DNA of 47,856 bases from Deltaproteobacteria bacterium (GTDB taxonomy: Bacteria > Desulfobacterota > DSM-4660 > Desulfatiglandales > Desulfatiglandaceae). Where the stretch lies: contig JAIPDI010000043.1 of assembly GCA_021737785.1 (NCBI GenBank), forward strand, positions 1 through 47,856. The letters are read 5' to 3'. Made by a program: the position numbers and the translations under genes. Positions 35,489 through 44,179 of this stretch are shown here, in pieces; positions within the stretch are counted from its first letter, which is position 1; each line of letters opens with the position of its first letter. Below the pieces are notes generated by a model. That model was given only the letters and a program-made list of their open reading frames with translations. It was not told the DNA's origin and did no database searches.

Positions 35489-36888
35489 ATGGCCCACATT
35501 CTGATCATCGATGACGACTCGGCCCTGTGTGAAGCGCTTTCAAGGTTCTGCATCTCCATGGGGCATGAATCCGCGTATGCCTTGAGCCTGAAACAAGGAA
35601 TGGCGGTGGCATCCGCGGGTAGTTTTGACATTGTCTTTCTTGACGTCAACCTCCCTGATGGAAATGGGATCGAGGCCATCTCGCGTATCAAGAAGGTTTT
35701 CGGTTCTCCTGAGGTGGTGATCATTACAGGAGAGGGAAGCAGGGACGGGGCCGAACTGGCCATCAAGAGCGGTTCATGGGATTATATTGAAAAACCCCTG
35801 TATGCTGAAAAAATAAAACTCCCCCTCATTCGAGTGCTTCAATACCGCGAGGAAAAATCCACACGGAAGACCCCCCTGGTTCTGAACCGGGAAGGGATTG
35901 TCGGGAATAGTCCTGAGATCAAGCGGTGCCTCGACCTGGTGGCCAAGGCGGCTGATACCGATGCCAATGTGCTCATCACCGGGGAGACCGGGACCGGAAA
36001 GGAGCTGTTTGCGAGGGCAATACACGATAACAGCCAACGCAGGGAACATGCCTTTGTGGTAGTGGATTGCGCGGCCCTTCCGGAGAACCTGATTGAGAGC
36101 ACTCTCTTCGGGCACGAAAAGGGAGCGTTTACCGGCGCAGACCGTGCGCGGAAGGCCTGATCAAGGAGGCGGACGGCGGCACCCTTTTTCTGGACGAGGT
36201 GGGGGAGCTTCCACCGGCGCAACAGAGGGCCTTTCTGCGGGTCTTGCAGGAACGGCGGTTCCGGCCGGTGGGGGGCAAAAAAGACACGGCCAGTGATTTC
36301 AGGCTGATCGCCGCGACCAATCGCAACATCGACGGGATGGTCAAGGACGGAACATTCAGGGAGGATGTCCTTTTTCGCCTCCAAACCCTGGCCATACAGG
36401 TCCCGGCCTTGAGAGACCGCTCAGGAGACATCCGGGACATCGCCTCATTTTACCTTGCGAGGCTGTCCGGCAAATACGGGCCAGGTCAAAAGGGCTACTC
36501 ACCCGAGTTTCTGGAGGCGATTACGCAATACCGCTGGCCTGGAAATGTCCGCGAATTGATTCACGCCATTGAAAGCGCCCTTTCATCATCCTATGATGAC
36601 CCGACCCTTTTTCCGATTCACCTCCCAACCTACATCCGGTCCAGGCTGGCCAGGGCGTCCGTCGGCGGGGACCGCCGGACGTCGCACGAGCACGATAAGG
36701 ACGGGGCCACGGGTGGGCCCTTGCCTCAATTGAAAGCATTCATAGAATCGGCCGAAAAGGACTATTTTGAGCGCCTGATCGCGATTACAGGCGGGGATAT
36801 ACAGGAGATCTGCCGCATCTCCGGAATCACCCGCTCCAATGTGTACGCCCGGTTCAAAAAATATAACCTCTCCAAAACCCCTTCATGA
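35489..36888 (+). pseudogene. Sigma-54-dependent response regulator, interrupted by a one-base deletion
   Basis: Two frames (35489-36160 and one resuming to 36888) together encode an NtrC-type regulator of about 466 residues. The receiver has Asp pair IIDDD, phospho-Asp in [11 protein letters not shown] and Lys in YIEKPL. The AAA+ domain has Walker A GETGTGKE, the sigma-54-contacting GAFTGA, and, after the break, GGTLFLDEVGELPP and an arginine-finger region. A Fis-type helix-turn-helix ends the protein (DIQEICRISGITRSNVYARF). Restoring one G in the AAGGCC at about 36153-36156 gives [11 protein letters not shown] and rejoins the frames. As it stands, the product stops inside the AAA+ domain and would not activate transcription. 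The intact remainder argues for a recent event or sequence error. Its ATG directly abuts a heptamer array with no ribosome binding site. Confidence 0.85.
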
Positions 36889-37301
36889 TTTTGTCAAGTG
36901 TTCGCGTGGTCAGTGGCTTAAGGTTGACGCGGATACCCGGAACTAATCCCCCCAGACGGGACTCACACAAAGCCACGGAGCCACAAAGGGGTTTTATTTT
37001 ACGACCTTAAAATGTTTTGTTGCGTAACTCTAAAGCTCTCATCATAATCACACCCTCACATTTATACTGATTTCAGGACAAGGCATTTCCTGAAATCAGG
37101 ACGGACCCTGAAGTCATCCGCCATCCCAGCCCTTCAAATATCTTTACGTTTCTTATCTAAGCAATTGTAATCATTTTGAATATCTATTCTATTTCATTCC
37201 TGTGACAGCCTGGCATGTAACTTGTATTGGGTCGTGGGGGTGGATAAAACCGTTGATCAACCTTCAGAATATTGGCCCATTGCAAAGGAATTTTTTTAAC
37301 G
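36889..37301. other. Intergenic region with CACAAAGCCAC remnant and AT-rich leader
   Basis: A CACACAAAGCCACGGAGCCA stretch (36964-36983) belongs to the ACAAAG-type repeat seen also at 28300-28310, 17780-17800 and 40664-40752. An imperfect TTTCCTGAAATCAGGA dyad lies near 37086-37101. The 37100-37205 segment is AT-rich. The candidate sigma-54 site is described separately. No gene is seen. Confidence 0.5.
37210..37226 (+). promoter_or_regulatory. Candidate sigma-54 (-24/-12) promoter
   Basis: CTGGCATG, four bases, then TTGTA matches the TGGCACG-N4-TTGCW consensus with intact GG at -24 but GT in place of GC at -12. It lies about 75 bases before the next gene and just after a sigma-54-type regulator gene, which makes it plausible. 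It is a weak match. Confidence 0.35.
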
Positions 37302-37715
37302 ATGTCCGTCTTGCTGTTTTCATCTGGAATGCGGAAAGAGGAGCACCAGGTCAGACAAATCCTGCGGAAACTGGATCAGGATGTGGAGGTTTACAGGTCC
37401 GTCCACAGACTGTCCCGCAGATTTGAGCAGCCAAGGGGCAATATCTGTCTGATGATTTTTGTCGTAGGCAGCCAGGATATCCTGAACCACCTGTTATTGA
37501 TGAGAGGCGAGATATACAATTTGCCCGTTGCCCTGATACTTCCTGATGCGGGCAGGGAGACCATGTTAAAGGGCCACAAATTCTATCCCCGCTTCATCAC
37601 CTTTACGGGCGGCGACTATTCCGATTTGTCGCTGGCCCTTCAAAATATGCTCCGTCGCGAACGTATCAATCTTAATCAGGGAACAGGGGAGGTGGTGAAG
37701 ATGGATGTGGTCTAG
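37302..37715 (+). CDS. Small protein with degenerate receiver-like fold
   Basis: The 137-residue protein starts MSVLLFSSGMRKEEHQVRQI and continues with alternating strand and helix segments: LDQDVEVYRSV, ICLMIFVVGS, LPVALILPDAG and YPRFITFTGGDYSDL. The pattern resembles a CheY-like receiver that has lost the acidic pair and phospho-Asp; no catalytic Asp aligns convincingly. It may be a pseudo-receiver output or adaptor for the chemotaxis genes that follow. AAAGGAA lies about 10 bases before ATG 37302; the earlier ATG at 37272 would place this site inside the coding region. Function is unknown. Confidence 0.65.
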   Translation: MSVLLFSSGMRKEEHQVRQILRKLDQDVEVYRSVHRLSRRFEQPRGNICLMIFVVGSQDILNHLLLMRGEIYNLPVALILPDAGRETMLKGHKFYPRFITFTGGDYSDLSLALQNMLRRERINLNQGTGEVVKMDVV

Positions 37716-37780
37716 TGATTGAGGGGTTCCGGGATTGAGGAATTCTGGGATTCAGGGATTGAGGGATTGAGGGATTTAGA
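37716..37780. repeat. 8-bp repeat array (GGGATTGA family)
   Basis: ATTGAGGG, TTCCGGGATTGAGG and GGGATTGA units recur every 8 bases between the receiver-like gene and cheW, as at 6211-6270. Confidence 0.75.
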
Positions 37781-37864
37781 TAGGGGTGGGGATCCGGCGA
37801 CACGTCGACACCCGGGAGTCTCTCGTATTTTTGGGAAATTATCAAGAAAGGATGTGAAACAGAA

Positions 37865-38377
37865 ATGTCGGAATTGGCGGAAAAGATGGACCAGGCCGTA
37901 AAGGCCATGGCGCACCAGGAGGGCAAGTATCTCACCTTTACCCTGGCCGAAGAGGAGTACGGCATCGGGATTCTGAAGATCAAGGAGATTATCGGGATGA
38001 TGACGATCACATCCGTGCCCCGGACCCCCGATTTTGTGAAAGGGGTCATTAACCTTCGGGGCCAGGTGATCCCGGTGGTGGATTTGAGACGCAGGTTCGG
38101 GATGGACGAGATCGATTACACGGAACGGACCTGCATCATTGTGGTGGAGATTCAAGGCGAGACCGGGACGGTCATGATCGGCATTGTGGTGGATTCGGTG
38201 TCCGAGGTCCTGAACATCAAAGGGGAAGACATTGAGGCCACTCCCACCTTTGGTGCGAGGCTCAATACGGATTATATCCTCGGCATGGCAAAAGTGGGAG
38301 GGGGCGTCAAGATCCTGCTCGATATCGACCGGGTCCTCAGCGATCAGGAGATAGATCTGCTGGAGCAGGCGGCATAA
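37865..38377 (+). CDS. cheW: Chemotaxis coupling protein CheW
   Basis: The 170-residue CheW has KYLTFTLAEEEYGIGILKIK (about 21-40), then VKGVINLRGQVIPVVDLRRR (about 58-77) and VDSVSEVLNI with a C-terminal LLDIDRVL. It links chemoreceptors to CheA at the membrane array. A ~20-residue N-terminal extension precedes the domain. AAAGGATG lies 9 bases before the ATG. It is followed by a chemoreceptor gene, but no CheA, CheR or CheB is in the window, so this is a partial chemotaxis unit that must share a kinase encoded elsewhere. Confidence 0.94.
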   Translation: MSELAEKMDQAVKAMAHQEGKYLTFTLAEEEYGIGILKIKEIIGMMTITSVPRTPDFVKGVINLRGQVIPVVDLRRRFGMDEIDYTERTCIIVVEIQGETGTVMIGIVVDSVSEVLNIKGEDIEATPTFGARLNTDYILGMAKVGGGVKILLDIDRVLSDQEIDLLEQAA

Positions 38378-38456
38378 TGGGATATGATCTTTACCGGTTA
38401 TACCCGTTGATGATTCACCCAAAAAAAACAACACAAATAGAGAAAGGATAAAGATT

Positions 38457-40370
38457 ATGGTCAAAAATATGAGGGTAGGAAAGAAGATTGTTCTTGGATT
38501 TTCAGCGGTCCTCCTGTTGCTGGTTATTGTGGGGGTCGCTGCATACAACGGACTGATAACCGCTTCGGACGGCTTCACGGAGTACCGTGAAATGGCAAGG
38601 GATACTAATCTCGCCAGTCTTCTTGAATCAGACATGCTCATGGTTCGGATGAATGTAAAGGACTTTATTATCAGAGGAAATGACCAGGATCTCCACGAAT
38701 ACCAGGAGCATCTAAAAGATATGCATAACCATTTAGAGGCGGCGAAGAAGAATATAGAAGATCCCGAACGCGCCAAGAAGATTGCCTTTGTTGATAAGGA
38801 AGTGGAGGAGTACCAGGGGGCATTTGAGAAGGTCGTCGAGTATAAAAAGCAACGAAATCATCTGTTCCAAGATATTTTGAGTGTTGACGGGCCAAAGATG
38901 GAAAAAGATCTGTCCGCTATCATGTTATCGGCGGAAAGGGATCAGGATGTAGAAGCGGGCTTTCATGCGGGGCTTGCCCTGAGGAGTCTATTGTTGGCCC
39001 GTCTGTACGTGCTGAATTTTATGGAATCGAATGTCCAGAAGGACGTCGACAGAGTGGACGCGGAATTTGCTCAACTTGACGCAGAATTGGAGAAACTGGA
39101 CAGGCATCTGGAAAACGCAGAGCGGAGAGAATTGCTCAGCAAGGTCGACGGAGCGGATCAGGAATATCAAGATGCCTTTAAGGAGCTTGTCAACATCATA
39201 TTTGAGCGGAATGAGGTCATTTCCGGGACATTGGACAGAATCGGACCGGAGATCGCAGAGGCGGTTGAGGAGGTCAAGTTGGACATCAAATCCGCACAAG
39301 ACGAGCTGGGGCCGAAGATGGTGGCATCCAACCAACGGGCAGAGCTAATTGTAGGGGTGGTTGGGGGCATTGCCCTGCTACTCGGCGCCTTTCTGGCGCT
39401 TATCATCACCCGGGGGATCACCAAACCCCTGAACCGTGTGATCGAAGGTCTGAGCGAGGGTTCGGACCAGGTGTCTTCCGCGTCTCAGCAGGTCTCGGCC
39501 GGGAGCCAGTCTCTGGCAGAGGGTGCGGCCGAGCAGGCGGCGTCCATCGAAGAGACCTCTTCGTCTCTGGAAGAGATGTCGTCCATGACCAAGAAGAATG
39601 CGGATAACGCCAATGAGGCCAGGTCCAGAATGGGAGAGGCCGGAAAGATCGTGGAGAAGGTGGACCGCCATATGGCCGACATGCTGAGCGCCATCCAGGA
39701 GATCACCAAGTCCAGTGAAGAGACCGGAAAGATCATTAAGACCATTGATGAAATCGCCTTTCAGACCAATCTTCTGGCCTTGAATGCCGCGGTGGAAGCC
39801 GCCCGGGCAGGAGAGGCGGGAGCGGGCTTTGCCGTGGTGGCGGACGAGGTCCGGAACCTTGCCTTGAGGGCCGCGGACGCGGCCAAGAACACGGCCGATC
39901 TGATCGAGAATACCATCAAGGCCGTCAAAAACGGAAATGAACTCACGCAAACCACCCAGGAGGCCTTTAAAGAGAACATGGAAATCGCCCGAAAGGTGGG
40001 AGGTCTTGTGGATGAGATTTCTGCGGCATCAAACGAGCAGGCCCAGGGGATCGAGGAGATCAACAAGGCCGTGGCGGAGATGGACAAGGTGGTGCAGCAG
40101 GTGGCTGCCAATGCCGAGGAGTCTGCCAGCGCCTCTGAAGAGATGAGCGCCCAGGCCGAACAGATGCAGTCCTTTGTGGGCGAACTGGTCAACATGGTTG
40201 GAGGGAACGCATCAGGTGGAGATCCCCGGTCTTCAAAACCCCACACAACCCAGCCCACACAGAAAACAGGCAAAGCAAACCTGAAGGCACTTGTCGGTCC
40301 GATGGGGAAGGCAAAGACGAATCCGAAAGAGATCATCCCCATGGATGGTGACGATTTCGATGATTTTTAG
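38457..40370 (+). CDS. Methyl-accepting chemotaxis protein
   Basis: The 637-residue chemoreceptor has a transmembrane helix at about 12-31 and a long helical periplasmic ligand domain (about 32-297; a four-helix-bundle or HBM type judged from its helical, coiled-coil-like composition). A second transmembrane helix lies at about 298-320, with a short HAMP-like join ([12 protein letters not shown]). The cytoplasmic coiled coil carries the highly conserved hairpin tip ([20 protein letters not shown], then [20 protein letters not shown]) near residue 430. The C-terminus is a flexible Lys/Pro tail ending in acidic [15 protein letters not shown] precedes the ATG. The ligand cannot be deduced. A terminator follows at 40493. 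Confidence 0.94.
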   Translation: MVKNMRVGKKIVLGFSAVLLLLVIVGVAAYNGLITASDGFTEYREMARDTNLASLLESDMLMVRMNVKDFIIRGNDQDLHEYQEHLKDMHNHLEAAKKNIEDPERAKKIAFVDKEVEEYQGAFEKVVEYKKQRNHLFQDILSVDGPKMEKDLSAIMLSAERDQDVEAGFHAGLALRSLLLARLYVLNFMESNVQKDVDRVDAEFAQLDAELEKLDRHLENAERRELLSKVDGADQEYQDAFKELVNIIFERNEVISGTLDRIGPEIAEAVEEVKLDIKSAQDELGPKMVASNQRAELIVGVVGGIALLLGAFLALIITRGITKPLNRVIEGLSEGSDQVSSASQQVSAGSQSLAEGAAEQAASIEETSSSLEEMSSMTKKNADNANEARSRMGEAGKIVEKVDRHMADMLSAIQEITKSSEETGKIIKTIDEIAFQTNLLALNAAVEAARAGEAGAGFAVVADEVRNLALRAADAAKNTADLIENTIKAVKNGNELTQTTQEAFKENMEIARKVGGLVDEISAASNEQAQGIEEINKAVAEMDKVVQQVAANAEESASASEEMSAQAEQMQSFVGELVNMVGGNASGGDPRSSKPHTTQPTQKTGKANLKALVGPMGKAKTNPKEIIPMDGDDFDDF

Positions 40371-40779
40371 ACCCAAATAGCGAGGTTAACCGACAAAAGG
40401 GGAAAGGAGAGGCGAGTGCAACTATGGCGATATAACGCCTCTTGATTTTCCAGACTCAGACGATTAACCGATATTCAATTTTTAAAGAATAGCCCCATCT
40501 CTTTAGGTGGGGTTTTTCATTTCATTTTTGTCTGTATTTTGATATTTAATTCACGGGTGTAAGGGCCCTCTTGGTTTAGTCCCTTATTCCCAATACCCCT
40601 TTAACAAATTAACAAAAAAAACAAGAAAATCTGTTTGTATCCCGGTGCGTCGTATAGGGTCACACGGCGTCACAAAGAACACAGAGAAAAGGGCATGCTC
40701 CCGTTTCTCTACAAAAAAATCCTTTGTGTGCTTTGTGTGTCTTTGTTCGGGATATCTTGATTGCGGGTAACTGAATCCA
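40371..40779. other. Intergenic region with terminator and TTTGTGTG repeat
   Basis: After the terminator at 40493-40517 the spacer is AT-rich. It holds a CACAAAGAACACAGAGAAAA segment and a 9-bp TTTGTGTGC/TTTGTGTGT array (about 40731-40752) that are near inverted copies of each other (about 40664-40690 versus 40728-40755), able to form a long imperfect hairpin. No gene is evident. Confidence 0.5.
40493..40517 (+). terminator. Rho-independent terminator of the cheW-chemoreceptor unit
   Basis: CCCCATCT (40493-40500) pairs with AGGTGGGG (40505-40512), one G-T pair, around a 4-base loop, followed by five Ts (40513-40517). Confidence 0.85.
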
Positions 40780-43700
40780 ATGAATTCCTCAAGCATCATC
40801 GGCCTGGTCAACAATGGAGCGCTTCTGCTGGCCCTGGCCTTGATATACGACATGTTGGGAATGCGGCCTCGCGGCGGGAAGCCGGAGCCCCGGCAGTTGG
40901 TTACCGGCATGATTATCGGCCTCATGGGCATCGCGGTCATGATGAACCCGTGGCAGTTTGCACCAGGGATTGTATTCGATACGCGCTCGGTCCTGCTCAG
41001 CATGTCGGGGCTTTTCTTCGGGACGGTGCCGACACTGTTGGCTGCGCTCATGACGGCCGGTTTCCGCCTCTCCCTGGGCGGGGCAGGGGCATGGCCGGCA
41101 GTCGCCGCAATTGCGGCTGCGGCAGGCATCGGCCTGGCATGGCGACATCTGCGGCGCAACAAAGACCGCGAACCCTCCATAGGCGAATTGTTTCTCCTGG
41201 GCGTTGCGACCCATGTGGCCATGCTCCTGTGCATGCTCCTTCTGCTGCCCTGGCCCGTGGGCCTGGGGGTGGTCCGCAAAATCGGTCTGCCGGTCATGCT
41301 GATATATCCCCTGAGCACTGTGCTCCTGGGGCGGCTAATGTCAATCCGGGGGGAGCGTCGACGGATGGAGGCGGCGCTTCAAAAAAGCGAGAAGCGTCAT
41401 CGGACCATCCTCCATACCGCCATGAACGGGTTTCTCATGACGGACACGGAAGGCCGCATCCTGGAGGTCAACCACGCCTATTGCCGCCTGACCGGGTACA
41501 GCGAAGCGGAACTCCTGACCATGCATATCCATGATCTGGATGCCTTCGAGGAGGCGGACGACAGTGCCCGGCGCATGCAAAGGATAGCGGAACAGGGCCA
41601 GGACCGGTTCATGTCCCGGCACCGGCGCAAGGACGGGAGCATATTTGATGTGGAGGTGAGCGCCCAGTACAGCGCTGAGGAAGGCGGGCACTTCGTCGCA
41701 TTTGTTGAGGACATCAGCGAGCGGATCGTCAGGGAACAGCGGCTCAAGGAGAGCGAGGAACGGTTCCGCATGATTGCAGAAAACAGTGGATCCATGATCG
41801 GCGTAATGGACGCACTGGGAAACTATGAATACGTGAATCCGGCTCATCGAATACTGGGATATGAACCTGAAGAACTGGTAGGCACTTCCGCCTTCGCCCT
41901 GGTCCATCCCGGGGATGTAGAGCGGCTGGCCGGGATCCTTCATCAGAAAGGGCCCAACCGCGAACTCTCCAGAACCACCGCAGAGTACCGCGCCATAGGC
42001 AAGGACGGCAGCACGTTTATTCATGAAGGGAACTTTGATTCAATTCGAAACAGCAAGGGGGAGCTGAGAAAGATCGTATTTGTATGCGATGACATTACCG
42101 AGCGAAAACGCGTGCAGGATGAACTGGTCCACGAGCGGAAAATGCTGGCCATGGTCATCGAGGGGACCCGTGCGGGGACATGGGAGTGGTACGTTCAGAC
42201 AGGGGAGACGGTGTTCAATGATCGCTGGGCTGAAATGCTGGGGTACACCCTGAAAGAACTTCAGCCCATCAGCATCCGAACCTGGATGGATTTATGCCAC
42301 CCGGAAGACCTTGAACGGTCCGATCGGTTGCTGAAGGAACATTTCTCGGGTAAGCTTCCTTATTACGAGTGCGAATTCCGGATGCGGCACAAGGACGGTC
42401 GTTGGGTGTGGATAGAGGACAGGGGCAAGGTGGTCAAATGGTCTGAGCAGGGGGCGCCTCTCTTGATGACCGGGACCCACTTGGATGTGAGGGGGCGCAA
42501 GGAGGCAGAGGCGGAGCGACTCGTCCTGGAACGTCGGCTTCAACAGGTGGAGAAGGCCGAAAGCCTTTCGCGCATGGCCGGGGCCGTGGCCCATCACTTC
42601 AATAACCTGTTGGGCGCTGTTATGGGCAACCTGGAGCTGGCCCGGATGGATCTCACGGAAGGAGAAGGTGTTGCCAAACGGCTCACAGAAGCTCATAAGG
42701 CGACGCGGCGGGCGGCGGATATGAGCCGTTTGATGCTGACCTTCCTGGGGCAAACCCCTTCAAGCCCTATTCTCATCGATCTTTCCAAAACCTGTCTGGA
42801 CCGCCTGGCAGAGCTTCGGGGAGAGATCCCGGATCGGGTGGCCGTGGAAACCGATCTTCCCATGCCAGGGCTGGTGGTCAAGGCCGATTCGGGCCAGATA
42901 GGTCAGGTTCTTGCCATCCTGGTCACCAATGCCTGGGAGGCCATGGGTGATGCAGGAGTTCGGATTCGCGTGTCGCTTTCAACAGCAAACAGGCGCGATA
43001 TTCGGGGAGATCACCGTTTCCCTGTAAATTGGCAACCTTCAACGGATGTCTACGCCTGTCTGACCGTGTCTGACAGCGGCAGCGGGATAAGTCCCGCGAT
43101 TATCGACCGAATTTTTGACCCGTTCTTTACGGAAAAGTTCACAGGGAGGGGACTGGGGCTGGCGGTGGCTCTGGGGATCGTTAAATCGTTCAAGGGATGC
43201 ATTGCGGTGGAGAGCCACGTCGGAACGCGGCGAACGGGGAACCCGGATCTCGGAACGCGGGACGGGGCCAATGCGGAACAAATAGGGCTCGGAGTTACTT
43301 CGCATCCGGGAGGGGGATATGGAGGGAGTGTGTTCCGGATCTTTCTGCCTATGTCGTCCGAACGGCTCCCCGAGACAGTCCTGGAGAAACCGGTGACCGA
43401 GCAAGAGATGGCCGTGGGCGGCGTTATCCTGCTGGTGGAGGACCAGAAGATGGTCCGCGATGCAGCCGAAGCCATGCTGGAGCATTTCGGGTTCGAGGTG
43501 CTCACGGCCGGAGACGGGATCGAGGCCGTAAATATCTTCCGCGACAGGCAGGCAGATATCCGTCTGGTGCTCACCGACCTGAGCATGCCGCGCATGAACG
43601 GCTGGGAGACACTTAAGGCTCTGCGAAAGATACGGCCCGATATCCCCGTGATCCTGGCCAGCGGCTATGATGAGGCCCGGGCCATGTGCGGAGACCATGC

Positions 43701-43785
43701 CGATAATCCCCAGGTCTTCCTCTCCAAGCCGTATCAGATGGCAAGCTTAAAGGCGGCCGTGAACAAGGCTCTTGGGGAAAATTGA
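40780..43785 (+). CDS. Membrane hybrid histidine kinase (5TM-PAS3-HK-REC)
   Basis: The 1001-residue sensor has a 5TM-5TMR_LYT-type membrane domain (residues 1-190; GIVFDTRSVLLSMSGLFFG is typical). Three PAS domains follow (about 200-320, 325-450, 455-585), then HisKA with AVAHHFNNLLG, HATPase (VSDSGSGISP, GRGLGLAVALGI) and a C-terminal receiver (phospho-Asp in LVLTDLSMPRMNGW, Lys in FLSKPYQM). The HATPase domain carries an insertion of about 32 residues between VESHVG and GGSVFRIFLP (residues about 815-846). Its first half is encoded by a GGAACGC/GGGAACC repeat array (43219-43266). The ATG lacks a strong ribosome binding site. It stands alone, without an adjacent output regulator. The ligand may be a cell-wall-related or small molecule by analogy with LytS; this is speculative. 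Confidence 0.9.
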   Translation: MNSSSIIGLVNNGALLLALALIYDMLGMRPRGGKPEPRQLVTGMIIGLMGIAVMMNPWQFAPGIVFDTRSVLLSMSGLFFGTVPTLLAALMTAGFRLSLGGAGAWPAVAAIAAAAGIGLAWRHLRRNKDREPSIGELFLLGVATHVAMLLCMLLLLPWPVGLGVVRKIGLPVMLIYPLSTVLLGRLMSIRGERRRMEAALQKSEKRHRTILHTAMNGFLMTDTEGRILEVNHAYCRLTGYSEAELLTMHIHDLDAFEEADDSARRMQRIAEQGQDRFMSRHRRKDGSIFDVEVSAQYSAEEGGHFVAFVEDISERIVREQRLKESEERFRMIAENSGSMIGVMDALGNYEYVNPAHRILGYEPEELVGTSAFALVHPGDVERLAGILHQKGPNRELSRTTAEYRAIGKDGSTFIHEGNFDSIRNSKGELRKIVFVCDDITERKRVQDELVHERKMLAMVIEGTRAGTWEWYVQTGETVFNDRWAEMLGYTLKELQPISIRTWMDLCHPEDLERSDRLLKEHFSGKLPYYECEFRMRHKDGRWVWIEDRGKVVKWSEQGAPLLMTGTHLDVRGRKEAEAERLVLERRLQQVEKAESLSRMAGAVAHHFNNLLGAVMGNLELARMDLTEGEGVAKRLTEAHKATRRAADMSRLMLTFLGQTPSSPILIDLSKTCLDRLAELRGEIPDRVAVETDLPMPGLVVKADSGQIGQVLAILVTNAWEAMGDAGVRIRVSLSTANRRDIRGDHRFPVNWQPSTDVYACLTVSDSGSGISPAIIDRIFDPFFTEKFTGRGLGLAVALGIVKSFKGCIAVESHVGTRRTGNPDLGTRDGANAEQIGLGVTSHPGGGYGGSVFRIFLPMSSERLPETVLEKPVTEQEMAVGGVILLVEDQKMVRDAAEAMLEHFGFEVLTAGDGIEAVNIFRDRQADIRLVLTDLSMPRMNGWETLKALRKIRPDIPVILASGYDEARAMCGDHADNPQVFLSKPYQMASLKAAVNKALGEN
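43219..43266. repeat. Heptamer array inside a kinase gene (GGAACGC family)
   Basis: GGAACGC, GGCGAAC, GGGGAAC and GGAACGC units sit in frame within the HATPase-coding region. The same family occurs at 8264-8305 and 47105-47130 and, as the complement, at 13047-13075 and 17586-17622. Confidence 0.75.
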
Positions 43786-44179
43786 GCATAGGTTGCTGGT
43801 CCGAGCGAAGCGTAGATCCCGCGGTACGCGGGATTGCGGGTTGCTCGTTGCTGGTTCGTTGGGTTTCTTGAGTTCATTGGGTTTTAGCTGACTTCTGGCC
43901 TCTGTCTTCCGACCTCCGTCTTTGTTGCTCGTTGCTGCTTACTCGTTGCTGGTTACCGCTTCTTGGTTTACATCTTGCTTTCAGCTTTCAGCTTAGAGCT
44001 TGTTTCTCTGACTTTTGACCTCTGCTCCTTGCTGCCCCGTTTGTAATGTGCCCGTGAGGGCATGAGGAGTGAAGCCGGCAAACACGTGACGGCGTCACTA
44101 TGAACAGCGAATGAGGCACCGTGTTGCAGGGCGCCCGTTTGTAGTGCTCGTAAGGGCATCTCAGGGAAGGACTGTTTGT
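43786..44179. repeat. Repeat-filled spacer between two kinase genes
   Basis: It contains the reverse palindromic element (43793-43855), a 9-bp GGGTTTCTT array (about 43858-43888) and CTTCCGA/CCTCCGT heptamers (about 43895-43925). GTTGCTC/GTTGCTG/GTTACCG heptamers (about 43924-43965) and CTTTCAG/CTTAGAG units (about 43976-44000) follow. The GTTTGTAATGTGCCCG with GAGGGCAT block (44039-44063), the GCAAACACGTGACGGCGTCA block (44079-44098) and another GTTTGTAGTGCTCG with AAGGGCAT (44138-44159) come last, just before the kinase ribosome binding site. Confidence 0.75.

Noticed and set aside
40584-41318. Leftward open frame across the start of the membrane kinase
   Set aside because: Met/Arg/Pro-rich complement of a hydrophobic coding region, and it runs through a repeat spacer; no start signal.
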